A stretch of 64,000 bases of DNA. It comes from Circinella umbellata. Lineage: Eukaryota; Mucoromycota; Mucoromycetes; Mucorales; Lichtheimiaceae. The notes beneath the pieces are model-generated. The model ran no database searches, was not told where the DNA came from, and saw only the letters and a list, made by a program, of their open reading frames with translations. The stretch is from the NCBI GenBank assembly GCA_025093555.1, contig JAIWNF010000035.1:186001-250000 (forward strand), given 5' to 3'. A program made the translations under genes and the position numbers. This document shows, one piece after another, positions 11,476 through 23,293 of this stretch (its first letter is position 1; every line of letters starts with the position of its first letter).

Positions 11476-13903
11476 ATGGGACAAGGAAGGAACAGGCTTT
11501 ATTTCGGCATTTCATTTCTTATATCGTCAATACCTGCTTGGACCGGGATTTACTGCATGGTCCATGATCGAACTACATTAAGTGTTCTCTTGATCGCTTT
11601 TTCCATGATTTGTATGGGCTTTTCCACATTATTATTTGTTGGTTATAAAACTTTCAAACATGGTGCACCTATTCTTTCAAAATCACTTAACATACTGAGT
11701 AAGATATTATGGCCTATTACAAAAGGATTATCCCGGACCCGGATCGTGGGTCCCATCATTTCTGTTTGCATCCGAAGTACTTTTTTCATATGGTTCATGG
11801 TCCTTCTCATGAGTGATCACGCGATACGATGGGTTTTGAGGCGATTTGTTGGCAAACATCCAACGGGGCATAGTTTATCGATTATTAACGCCATGGATCC
11901 AACATTTGACTTGTTCGATGAAACAATTACTCCTACCAAAGATTTACAAGATACTAAATTATTTAAACGACGAAAATCAGAATCCGGAGCACGAAACAAT
12001 CGGTTGGTACAACGACCACATTATTCTCTTCCTTTGGCATATACACTAAGTGTTGCTTCAAAACTGGTATATGAGGATGTCGCTGTAATTCAATATGAAT
12101 TAGAAAGAGCTGGATTTGATGTGATTAAATCATTTCGGCCAATTGCTTACCAGGTAAACGATAGTTTAATTTTTGTCGATCATTCGTTTGATATATTATT
12201 TATGCGTTATCTTTTTTGAATTTAGAATATCTGTGCATTTATTGTCGAAAAGGATAATGATATTTTATTGGTATTTCGAGGGTAACATCATGAATCTATC
12301 TATTCTATTGTTTATTTCTCTATATGATGTGTATACTCTTTTCCGACTAAAAGTAAACATCTTCAATGTGATTATATAGGACTAATCCATTAAATATACA
12401 AAATTATATTACTAATGTAAATGTTGGATTATGTCAAGTACGTGGAAGAAATGGATCTAATATGGGGAATGTACATAAAGGTTTTTGGAAAGCAATGGGT
12501 GATCCACCGATACGACATCATTCCAACAATTCACAAGTTATTGATAACAATACTGATGGTTCATCGACATCGACGGACTCATCACGTATTCAAATTGAAC
12601 TTAATAATACGTCATTATATCGAACAATCGCATCTGCTGTTCAAGCTGTTATTAAAGTCTTGCAGTTTTTGACAGCCAATGTATTTCATTACGTATCCGA
12701 TCCAGTGGATTCGAGTTGGACAGGTCCTGATGTGGATATTCGAACAAATACAATGTTTTCACAAGCTGAAAAACATATAATGAAATTATTACAACACAAT
12801 AGACATGATCATAAACATCGACGAGTATTTATTACGGGACATAGTTTGGGCGGTTCTTTGGGTACTAGTAAAGTATTATCCTTTCTTCTTCTTCTTTGTA
12901 ATAATATTAATAATAATATATAACAATAGTAATATATTTGTTGAACAGAAATATAAAAAAATTAATAGGTTTAAATTATATTGTTATTATTAGTTTTTCT
13001 GGCAAAAATGGTACAATCCAAGAGTCCAATATTAGAACATTTGGGAGGACTTTATACATTCGGACAACCGAAAATAGGGGATGCGGACTTTGCTAAATCG
13101 TTTGATAGACATTTGTCCAACAAGATCTTTCATCATGCATATAACAATGGTATATATATATGTTAATTTTTTTTCTAGGGGGGTGGGTTGGAGAAAGAAA
13201 GGGAGGATTTTGGTAGTCATAACAAATATCTGAAATGGCTTCTTTTAATTCTATTTTTTTTTTGTCGACATAGATATTGTTACTCGGATACCATTATGGG
13301 CACCTTATGAGTAAGTTTTCTCTCTCATTTTGTTTTTTTTTTCGTTGTGTAAATTTGTCGTTTTTACTGCTTAAAAGTCAATAACTTACAGTAACTCATA
13401 TTCACTTATTTTTCATCTTTAGTACACCTCCAGGAACCCTTGTTTATATTGGTTCCGATTATAATATTACACTTTATCCACCCGATCCACTTACAAGCAA
13501 TCCAGTACCTATCCGCCGAATATCCTTTCTTCATTTATCTGGATTATTAAATAGATATGTTATCCGCCGTATGGTACATGAAAATACAATTCGAATATTA
13601 TTTCGAATGGTATTTCCATTCTTTTTAAATGATCATTTTCCTTCCGATTATTGTTCTGCGTTACGCCATGGAAAAACACGATGGATCGTCATGGGTACAG
13701 CTGGATTACAAGGTGGTGAAAAAGACTGTTACAATGGTGACAACAATAAATACAGTTGTGACGATAATTATTGTCAAAAGAGCAAGGATAACAAGAGATA
13801 CCCAAGTATTATTAGTAGCATGAGTGGCAACAATAAGGCTCGTCCACATTTAGATACTATTACACTATATAATCACGAAGAAAATGATACAGATTCAAAT
13901 TAA
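11476..13903 (+). CDS. Membrane-anchored class 3 lipase (DAG lipase-like), 6 exons
   Basis: Exons 11476-12153, 12226-12281, 12380-12867, 12994-13149, 13274-13310 and 13423-13903 give 631 aa. The N-terminus has three or four hydrophobic segments within residues ~1-120 (FGISFLISSIPAWTGIYCMV; LLIAFSMICMGFSTLLFVGY; STFFIWFMVLLM), so the enzyme is probably membrane-bound and acts on acylglycerols at the bilayer. The catalytic half has the lipase_3 order: DILLVFRGTNP oxyanion region, nucleophile elbow GHSLGG (Ser about residue 400), GLYTFGQPKIGD, an NDIVTRIPL segment supplying the probable acid Asp (about 460), and NDHFPSDYCSAL with the probable catalytic His (about 543). A variable Ser/Thr/Asn-rich insert and a hydrophilic tail are lineage decoration. 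Substrate preference cannot be read from sequence. Confidence 0.9.
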
Positions 13904-14896
13904 ACGACGAAGTTTTTAAATGTATACATATGTATACATTTATTTTTAAGTAATTTTCTTTGTAATAATCGACTGTTTTATTTTCTAATCATAATAAAAG
14001 TCTTTTTATAAATATATGAATCCACTTATTGGCTACCACCATATTCATTGTCTATCATTATGTTCCAGACAATGAGATAGTTCCGTAGAATGTATCGGAC
14101 TTGAACCGAATAGAAAGTACCATCCATCGTCCTTCAGCTTTCAACTTATTTGATAGCAAATGATAATAGAATTTACACTAAATATTTACATCAATTTTTT
14201 AATGTATTTATTTCGTTGATGTTTCAGGAATAAAGAAATGTTTTTATGACCCCAGTACTTTATCGGTTCAAATTCGTGCAATTTATCAAACAATATTATA
14301 TTTAAGAATAAGCACTATTTGGATGTGGTATACAGGTTGTCATATCAATGAGCTGCATATCGGTCAGTATCCAAGTTACAAAACAATTTGATATGGTTAG
14401 ATTTAGGTATTAGGTGTACAATCTTGATATTTTTTTTTAGTACATTTGTATATATCATTTTTTAATTACTTTATTATATTTCCTATTACTGATGTTCAAT
14501 AATAATAATATTAATATATACGTATACAAAGAAAATCGTTTATTTTTTTTATTGAATCATGCAAAGTTGTCAAATGACAAAACTATTATTACGCAACTTC
14601 TTTTTTTAAAAAAAGGGAATACAGCCAAAAAACAGGTTTTTTTTTGAAGGGTTGTTAATAATAGGTAATTGTACCTATATAATCAAAATATAAAAAATAG
14701 AGGGAGTATATTTATGATGAAAAAAAAAATTATATATATGCATAAAAAAAGCAAAGTTATTAATCATCTTTTTATATATATATATAAAGAAGAAGAAAAA
14801 AGCAAGGGGTGGGTGATAATTGTATTGTACAAGCTAATCATTGGAAAGGGTACAGGAATAAAAGAAAAAAAAAGAAAGTTTTTTTTTTTTGAGTTA
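13904..14896. other. Intergenic between convergent genes
   Basis: Holds the 3' ends of the lipase (+) and the homeodomain gene (-). It contains a 24-bp perfect palindrome just after the lipase stop, and otherwise AT-rich DNA without a coding frame. Confidence 0.5.
13918..13941. repeat. 24-bp perfect palindrome in lipase 3' flank
   Basis: The sequence is self-complementary around the central ATAT, with arms containing TGTATACAT. It starts 15 bp after the lipase stop codon, so it would lie in the mRNA 3' UTR, where it could form a hairpin or bind a dimeric factor. No function is assigned. Confidence 0.7.
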
Positions 14897-16319
14897 CTAA
14901 GGTGTTTCTGGTTGAGAAGGTGGAGTAGATTGTTTTTCTTGTTGTCCGCGTTGATGGTGCTGTTGCTCAAGATTATAAAGATAATGCAGCATACTAGCTT
15001 CTGTACCATATTCTGTATGGTGGAAATAAAAGGGTATTGGTGGTATTTCTGAAGTACCTGGCATTCGAATGTTATACACAGATACTGGTCCCATTGTTGA
15101 TAAAGTAGTAGTAGTTGTTGGACCCATGGTACTTGCCGTTGTCATTGTCGGTTCTTGTGATTCTCGTCCTTGTCCTTGTCTTTGTTGTTGCTGTGGTTGT
15201 TGATAATAATGATGAGTAGTCTGATATGAAGAAGTATCTGATGATGATGGAGCAGTTACGGTAGCTACAGCAGTCGGAGTAAATGCAGAACCTGGACCAG
15301 AATAGGTTGTTGGAGCATTACCACTATTAGATGTTGAAGAAGAAATAAAACTTAATAAAGGTGGTAAACGAGTATATTGGCGCTGATATGAAATCGTCTG
15401 AGAAGGAGGGGTGACACTAGTAGTAGGTGTATTACCACGCGAAGAAGAAGAAACATTACGTTGATGATATGATGAAGAAGGATTATTTGAAGCTCCAGTA
15501 CTTAAAGTTGAGAAAGTAGAAGGTTCAGTATTAGAAGCAAAAGTATTTGTAGAAGTTTGAGGCGTTGAAGAATAATAAGTCATCTGCTGTCTTTGCTGTG
15601 GTTCATCTCGTTGCAATCGAGATTGTTGAAGTTGTGATGAAACTTCTGTTGTGACAGATGATCTGCTAAAAGTTATATCTCTGGTATAATCTTCTACATT
15701 ACGACGAGAAGGCGAGGATGATAATGGCGTGATAGCTGAAGTACTACTTCGACGAGTTCGACGTCTGGGTGGAGATTCTGAACGACCACGTCGTCTTTGT
15801 TCTCGAGACATTTTTGATCGACGATTTTGAAACCTTTTTATAGAAAAAGAAAAAGAGAAGGGAGAAAAAGAAAAAGAGAAAAAAAATTACATGTGAGACA
15901 TAATTATAAGAAAAAAAAAACCGGATGACTCGGGAAATGTAGAGGACTATTAATGTTGTCGTGGTCAACATAGCTCAAAAATCAAGAATATATAGGAAAA
16001 AAAAAACAAGCATAAAACAAGAACAAAAGTTGAAGAGAGGGAAGATGTTGCTTGGAAAAGGTTGCCTTGCTTACCAGAAGTATACACTATCAGGACTAAT
16101 ATTCACTCGAGGTGCTAACTCATCTCGACAAACATCTCTTGATGGCTTACTTGTTACATTATGAAAATAATTTTCCAAAATAGCTACTTGATCAGGCGTT
16201 GTACGTGATCGACGTCGCGCACGGGTAGACAAGTTAATGTTCGGTGGAGGGGATTGATAATGTACTTGCTGTTGCAAAACGGGAGGAGGGTCAGATAGAG
16301 ATGTTGAAGGTTGTTGCAT
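14897..16319 (-). CDS. Homeodomain transcription factor, 2 exons
   Basis: Exons 16075-16319 and 14897-15833 are separated by a 241-bp intron and give 393 aa. The homeodomain spans about residues 28-90: a basic N-terminal arm (RARRRSRTTPDQ), helix 1 AILENYF, helix 2 around DVCRDELAPRV, and a recognition helix split by the intron inside the Trp codon (SPDSVYF-W, then FQNRRSK). The WFQNRR core, with the Gln, Asn and Arg that contact DNA, is intact. The remaining ~300 residues are a long Ser/Thr/Gln/Pro-rich low-complexity tail, as in many fungal activators. The spacing between helix-1 Phe and the recognition Trp is two residues longer than canonical. It is transcribed divergently from HID1. The start ATG at 16319 was chosen because the upstream frame has no ATG. 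Target genes are unknown. Confidence 0.88.
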
Positions 16320-17628
16320 ATTCTTTTTTTTTATTTGAAAAAAAAACCCACTCAAAAAGAAATAGTTAAAGAAGTGTTTATTTGTATTCCTTTTTTTTTT
16401 TTTAGAAAAAAAAAACCAAGTGTGAAAAAAGAGAAAAAGAAGGGTTGGCTTTTTGTTAATTAACCTTTTTGCTTTTCTACTCGATTTGATTATATGAAAA
16501 AAAAAAGTAATGATAGTGAATCATCGGAAGTGGGGGGTGAGCGTAAACGAAAACGGCTACCCCTTCTCATTCTCATTCGCTTTTGAAAAAGATATCATTT
16601 TTATGTGATAAATCAAGAATCATGGGTCAACAAATATAAGTATTTTATTTTATCGGATAAATAATGTTCCCAACAGTCAATGAAATGACGTTCATTGTTT
16701 TAATTTCATCATTTTTTATCTTAAAACAGTTGGGATAATTTATAAATTTGGTCTTGGAGACAATGATAGAGCTGCAATTAGTGAGTATATTTTTCTAATC
16801 TAATAAAAAAAAAGAAAAAGCAAGAGCAGCTACAATAGATGCCCTTAATGAGTAAAGATTTTTATGGCGAAAAGTCAGCGTAAAACCTTGGTCCTATTTA
16901 TAGCTATAAGCAACTTGTGGTTATAATGAGTCAAACCATGTATTTTTTTAAAATAAAAAATCATAATGAAAACAGTTATCATATTGAGTAATTACTTCAT
17001 CATTCTTTTTTTTTCCCTTTCTCTATTCCTTAGTTCTTGGTTATGCAAAATACGTCAAAAATAATAATAATAAAATGTCAGGTGAATAAGTCAATTTGAA
17101 CACATGGTTTCTTTTTTGACTCTGCGCCACATTAAACAATAAGAGGATAATGAGAGAATTAAATAAATCATTTTTTTTTTTGCAGTAAGATTGGCATATT
17201 CATCACATGTTTTTATATTTATTGATATATTTGATTTTTTGTCCCTCTTTATTTCATAATATATGTTGGCAAGTATTATTATTATTATTATTACAATATC
17301 AAAGTAATAATGAATTTTACTATTAGTATATATCATACTATATATGCTTAACAATCTCCTACACAAATATACAGTTCTAATTATCCCTATATTACTATTA
17401 TTATAATAATTACTATCACTATCACTATTATCATATAAAGATTTTATTTATAAATAAAAAGAGGGTTGGGAAACTTTAATTGAGCCACACTAAATAATGG
17501 ATCGCGTACTCAAAAAAAGTTGAGCGGATTCCAGGATCGGCTTATTCCGTAGTTTGTAACTATTCTTTCCTTCTCTTTTCTTCTCTTTTTCTTCTCGCGA
17601 ATTCACTTTTTTTTTTTTCTTCTTTTCG
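16320..17628. other. Divergent promoter region, homeodomain gene and HID1
   Basis: About 1.3 kb of AT-rich sequence between divergent genes, with a purine-rich strip near 16400-16440 and ATT trinucleotide runs near 17270-17295. No coding frame is credible. The length suggests complex regulation of the homeodomain gene, which is inference. Confidence 0.5.
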
Positions 17629-20600
17629 ATGGGTGCGACAGATAGTAAGCTAGCCTTTCGAAAAGGCGTATTTCGACTTTTTGAAGAACATGTAAATATA
17701 TTTATATTTATATTCAACTTTTATAAATAACATATAGTATAAATATGCTAAATATTCTTTCCCCCCCCCTTTGTGTCATTCATTTAGAACATTCCATACA
17801 CGGCCGATGACTATTGGTCCCTGGTACAATATCTTTTTTTTTCTTTTTACTTTTTTAATTGTATACAAGAAAAAAAGAGAAATTGATGGAATTATATATT
17901 ATATGTTATTTTTTTTTTTTTTAGTTTTGGACGTTACCAGAGTCTGTGGATGATGTTTATTCACTCATTGGTGCTAGTGACATTCGTCGCGCTCGAGATT
18001 CCAGTCGAGAGAATTTGGAAACACTCATTGACAAGGTAATTTACAAGCAAGGATAAAAGAAAGAAAGAGTTTGAATGGATGGGAAAGTATATATGAATGT
18101 ACCAAAAAAAGAGCTAATAGTATATATTTAAAATGGAATTTAGTTATTGAATCAAATGAATGCGATTGTTTCAGCACCTAACTTTCCTGCAACAACCACT
18201 AGTATTCCACAACTACTCAATTGTTTCCGCGTTTTGTCTCGATTAATACCATATATTTTTGAAAGCCCCGAGTGCTCAGAATGGGAAGATAAAATGTTTT
18301 GGGTACCACGATCTGTGGAACGTATTCCTGAACCACCAACAACAAATGATACAACACAAGGAGAAGGGGATGAACAACCGGTAAAGAAGAAAAATAATAA
18401 CAATAACAACAAATAAGAATATTCTGTTTGAAAAAAAGAAAAGCGATTCTTACTTATTCTATCCTATTTAGAAATCTCAACCACAATATGATACATTACC
18501 ACCAAGAGGACAGGTCATCATGGATTGTAAGTGATCATCTTTTGTTTTTCAGCGATACATTATAGATGAAAGATAATTTTGTTCTATCGTTCTGAATATT
18601 GTGTCATCTCCTTTCTTTCTCTTTTTTTTTAGTAACTCTTAAATGTTTATTTTTGGCTGGATTCACTTTACCTCCAACAATGGCTACTCCTGAGGGTGGG
18701 AAAGTCAATCATGTTATTTGGGAATCAGGTGTAGGTTCTAGCACACCAATCGGAGCATCACGAGAAAACGATATGCACAGGATCGAGGTGCTACGATTAT
18801 TGATTGTTCTTTTATCACGTTCAATGTATGTATCGCCATCTCAAGTTCTATCCAAAGAAGATCGTTGGCTACACTATGTTGTCGCTAAAACGGAACGTAA
18901 AGTGGTCTTGGCCTTGTTATGCAGTTTATTAAATACAGCATGTAAATATAACCCATTGGGCTGGGGTGTGCCTTATAATCATGTTGTCTTTACCGATACG
19001 CGAGAACAGTTGGTCGCCATGTGCTTACGTGTTCTATTGGTTATTTTGGATTATCATTCACCTCGCGTGGCTCATACAATGCGCCAAATCGACCAACGTG
19101 TTACCACACCGCCCGCTGAAATTGTATCGGGCGCAGATCTTTTGATTCAAGATCCGGAGAAGCGGGCTTTGGCCGAAAAACAAGCGGCTGAAATACAACA
19201 ATTACATGGTCATCAAACACAAGAAGCAGGTGATGGTGCAAGTCAAAGTGTGAGCACAGCTCCTGAATTGGAATTGGATGAAACAAGCGATAATTCTTTC
19301 CGTCATTATCTTTCAAAATTACATCGGGCCCAGGATTTTCAATTTTTGATTGATGGTATTTATCGTATTTTGAGTAATCCTATGCAAGCCAATAATACCT
19401 ATTTACCTGGATCGACAAAACGCGTTCGTTGTCATGTGGAAATGATGATGCTTTGTTGGAAATTGTTGGAAATAAATCAGGTAAATAATTTATTTATACC
19501 TATTGCAATATAAAATAATGGTTTTAAAACGGGAGGATCGTTTATACATATCAATTTGGTTAGTTACACGACTGATTTTTTTTTACTATTGTTATTATAG
19601 CGATTCCGAAGTTATTTGATGGAAACTGAAAGAGCATTGGATTTGATGGTGGTATTAGTGTATTATTCCATGGAAAATAAATTGGATCCAGCACAAGTTG
19701 GATTGGTTCGTATGTGTGCATTTATCTTACAAACGCTTTCATCCGATCGAACATTTGGTGTTAAATTGAATCGTCCATTTGATGGACACTCTTCTTTACC
19801 TGCTGCTGTCCGGATACCCGCTTTCCATGGAACGTACGCCGATTTCCTTATCATTGTAAGTGGAACAAACGAAAAAAAAATCTAACATATAATTTATATA
19901 GTAAGCAATCTAACTGATTCTTTCAAAACATATATAGTCTATATTTACATTGATTGCTACATCGCGTGGTTCACTTTCAACACTTTATCCAGCACTCATT
20001 CTTACTATTACCAATATCTCACCATATCTTAAAAATCTTTCTGTCACATCTTCAAGCAAATTAATGGCGTTGTTTGGATCCATGTCAGCTCCAGGTTTCT
20101 TACTTGCCGATGAAGCTAATCATCGTCTTGTTGGCTACTTGCTTGAAGCTTTTGACAATATTATTCAATATCAATTCTCAGGTAAGGAAAAAAAATAACA
20201 ATTGAATTATGGCAAGATGGGGATTATATATGTATGTTTAATACATATTGAGTATCTTTGTTTTATTTTTTCAAAACTAATAATAAAGGGTGGTAATATT
20301 AGATAATCCCAATATGCTGTATGCTCTTGTCCGAACCAATAGCAAATTTGAGAAATTACGAGACTTCAATTTGGAAAAGGCAATTGCTGAAATCGAACGT
20401 GTTCGTCAACTCAAGGAAGAAAAATTACTTCGTAATAACCAACAGCAAGCTCCACGAATTTCTTCTGCAACTGAAGATAATAAGAGCGTTACTAGCAGTG
20501 ATAATACTGCACCTACCACACCAACAGTAGTGGAAGATAATAACAAAACGGATGATCAAAAACAAGTAGATGAACAATCTAAAGAAGATGCCTCCCAAAA

Positions 20601-21318
20601 GAACGATAAACAAGAACAACAATCACCACAGGAGCAGGATGGATTATCAGAAAAAGCTCGTGGGAAATTACCTGAATCTACTACAGAAAATGCGAGTGGT
20701 AGTAGTAGTAGTACTAATAACAACAATAACTTGACTGCACCCACATCATTATCAGCAGCAAAGCCTGAAAGACAAGGTAGTACATCATCACTTGCCTCGA
20801 CTACCAGCACATCTACAGTACAATTACCGGGTGCCAAGAATGGTTTTACAGCAACTGAAGATTGGGTATCTCAGTGGCATTCACAATTACCTTTGCATCC
20901 TATCTTGGTCTTACTGGAACATCTGGTTCCTCAAGTTCAAACACTTTGTTCCACTCAAGCATTGACATCCGATGCTCAAGTTTTGGAATTTTTACGAGGT
21001 ATGACATTGGTAGGTATTCTTCCAGCACCACAACCTATTTTTATCCGTAAATTCCGTTGGGGTGAAGCACTTGTTATTTGGTTCAGAAGTATGTTGTGGG
21101 GTCAAGCTTATGTTGCATCCATGGCCGATTATTGTCCTTGGAGTGGAACACAAGTTAAACTATTCCAAATTAAACAGCAAATTGTCGGCGGTAATGGAAA
21201 TAATAACACTAACACAGTCGGTGGATCAGATCAACAACAACAACCCATAACTTCACCTCGACCTTTATCATCATCAAGTCCACAACAACCACCCAGATCA
21301 TCGCCTGCTGCCGTATAA
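17629..21318 (+). CDS. HID1: HID1/Ftp105 family Golgi-associated protein, 9 exons
   Basis: Exons 17629-17691, 17788-17823, 17925-18035, 18144-18380, 18472-18526, 18633-19480, 19601-19855, 19938-20181 and 20303-21318 give 954 aa. The N-terminus MGATDSKLAFRKGVFRLFEE carries Gly2 for probable N-myristoylation and is the family signature. It is followed by DDYWSLFWTLPESVDDVYSL and RRARDSSRENLETLI. Long helical Leu-rich blocks (EVLRLLIVLLSRSMYVSP; LALLCSLLNTACKYNPLGWG) and an N/Q/S-rich linker (about 700-820) precede the C-terminal WHSQLPLHPILVLLEHLVPQ block. HID1 proteins are peripheral, lipid-anchored Golgi/TGN proteins needed for sorting to secretory vesicles. In fission yeast Ftp105 recruits the deubiquitinase Ubp5 to the Golgi. 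All introns are short; the second exon is only 36 nt. Confidence 0.92.
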
Positions 21319-21630
21319 TAGAAAATAGCCAAAATTCCCATTTTATACAACTCATTCCCCATTTCTTTTCTTTCTTATCCATTCGTTTAATCTGTTGTTC
21401 AAATAATAGCAGCCAAAAAAAAATACTATTTGTATTTTGTATTTTTCTTTTCTTGTTCTTTTTCTTTTTAATGCAAATATAAAATCTCAGTGGAAAGCCA
21501 AAAAAAAATACAAATTCTTAGTGTCTTTTATGCAAGTTAAAATGAGAGGATCTTATATAAAGTTACTGTATTTTCTTTTCGGAATTTCATTGAGTCAAAG
21601 AGTACATGTCCCTGAGGGGTACCTTTAATG

Positions 21631-21722
21631 TTGCAGTACTGCAGTAGTAGTCGGACAAGACCGGGGATTTTCCCGGATTTTATTGAGTATTACTAACTAT
21701 AAAAGGTGCTTTGCGGTACTCC
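21631..21722 (+). repeat. Left terminal inverted repeat
   Basis: Starts TTGCAGTACTGCAGTAGTAG and runs to TTGCGGTACTCC. It pairs with 22840-22937. Confidence 0.75.
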
Positions 21723-22839
21723 TTGCAGTAGTTTACAGTAGTTTGCGGTACTATTCTTGCAGTAGTTTACAAATATGCTAAAGAAAAAAAGATTCTATCA
21801 ACTTTTTCTCGTCATTTTCGATCATTCTATTTGAACCTTTTCTTTTAGCCAGTAATAATAATAACTATATCCAGTGTTTCTTTGCTATCGCCTTGGTTTA
21901 AAATAGTTTGATTTTAGGTAGCACATTATATATATTATATTGTTCTTCTTCCCAATTTGTTTTTAAAAATAAATAAATAAATCTTTTAATACATCTTAAT
22001 CCACAAGTTATTAGATCTAAAGCCACTATATTATTGCCTTAAATACAAATATTGAGCAGTATACAGTACAATACTGAAATTATTAATATTTTATTATTAA
22101 TTGAATAATCAATCATGTTGCTATATAATGAAAAAGAATCTCAATATATAAAGTTGCATAAACAAAAGTAGCACAAGTAAAAGTTTTTAGGCAAAGCCTT
22201 TCTCTCTATCAGATACAGTCATTTAACTACTCAACAAGGCAATGAATAATCAGGCAAACGCTTTACCCATTAAGCCATTTGAACGTTGATTTTAATTAAT
22301 TATATCGGATCATTGATACCGGGCTTTTTTTCTCATGCTTCTCCTCTTCTATAATAATATATGCTCTTAAAATGGAATCTAAAAACATAAGAAAAATCAA
22401 CAAACTATTTGCTTGATAGAATGCTTTGTCTACATATAATAGAAAAGTTTATAGTAGATGTATTCAATTATATCTATATTTGTGTGTGTGTTTTCTAGAA
22501 GCTAAATAATTTGATAATAGTACGAGCCTCAAAGCTGGTGCGCATATTACAATAGTATAAAAAAGGCGGGGTTACTTCTAACGATCTTAGTGATTATGTG
22601 TCACTTTCTTTTTTTAGTAGGGATGTGGGGGATAGTATTTTTCAGGAAAGTAATTTCATAATTAATGTATTTGCTGAACTGATAAAACTCAAAATTTAAG
22701 AGACTAGTATTAAATATTAAGCTATTGATTATCAAATGTATATTATTCATAAATTTATTTTTTTAAAAAATATTGCAATAATACTATACAAAAACAAGTG
22801 TAATATATAATTTCATAAAAAATCATTACTACAAACAAC

Positions 22840-22937
22840 GGAGTACCGCAAAGCACCTTTTATAGTTAGTAACACTCGGTCAATTGTGCGGAAAATCTCC
22901 GGTCTTGTCCAACTACTACTGCAAAAAAGTACTGCAA
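22840..22937 (-). repeat. Right terminal inverted repeat
   Basis: Read on the minus strand it begins TTGCAGTACTTTTTTGCAGT, with a 5-base insertion relative to the left copy, and then follows it closely to TTGCGGTACTCC. Confidence 0.75.
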
Positions 22938-23293
22938 AATTATCCAAGTCCTCACTGAGCATGTTCGGCTGGTTAATATGTTATACGAGATAAAGTATAT
23001 TGATTGAGAGAACAATATGTTAAAATCGACTGAGTGGAATTGGATATATATACAAATTATAGAAATAGGTTTGGTTTTTACGCTTTGATTTTGTTGTTGT
23101 GTTCTGATGATGATTATTATAAGAGAAATGCGTACCAAGCGATGAAGAAAAAGGTTACGTAATGTTTGAATAGAAGATAAAAATAATGAGAATGATTGGT
23201 AAATAAGTATGAACAAAGAGGAAAATATATGATGTGGTGAGAAAAAAAAGGTATACTTGGAAGTAATGACAAAAGTAATAAGAAAAATGTGGT
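22938..23293. other. Spacer between inverted-repeat element and unknown gene
   Basis: About 350 bp of AT-rich sequence that would hold the 3' UTR of the minus-strand gene ending at 23294. No coding frame. Confidence 0.45.

Larger units (their letters stand above)
21631..22937. mobile_element. Non-autonomous DNA element with ~95-bp terminal inverted repeats
   Basis: The left end (21631-21722) and the right end (22840-22937) are imperfect reverse complements of each other over their whole length. They share GGACAAGACCGG and the block ACTAACTATAAAAGGTGCTT followed by TGCGGTACTCC. The ~1.1 kb between is AT-rich and has no open frame of note, so the element cannot encode its own transposase. A clear target-site duplication was not found: flanks are TTTAATG on the left and AATTATC on the right. 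Just inside the left repeat are further short copies of a GCAGTAGTTTAC-type motif. Confidence 0.75.

Noticed and set aside
14260..14290. GGTTCAAATTC motif as a tRNA T-arm
   Set aside because: Flanking bases do not pair into a T-stem, and no A-box lies at the right distance.
20556..20837. Minus-strand frame with Leu/Val-rich membrane-like stretch within HID1
   Set aside because: Antisense reading of the HID1 Asn/Ser-rich linker. The hydrophobicity is a by-product of the AAC/AGT codons.
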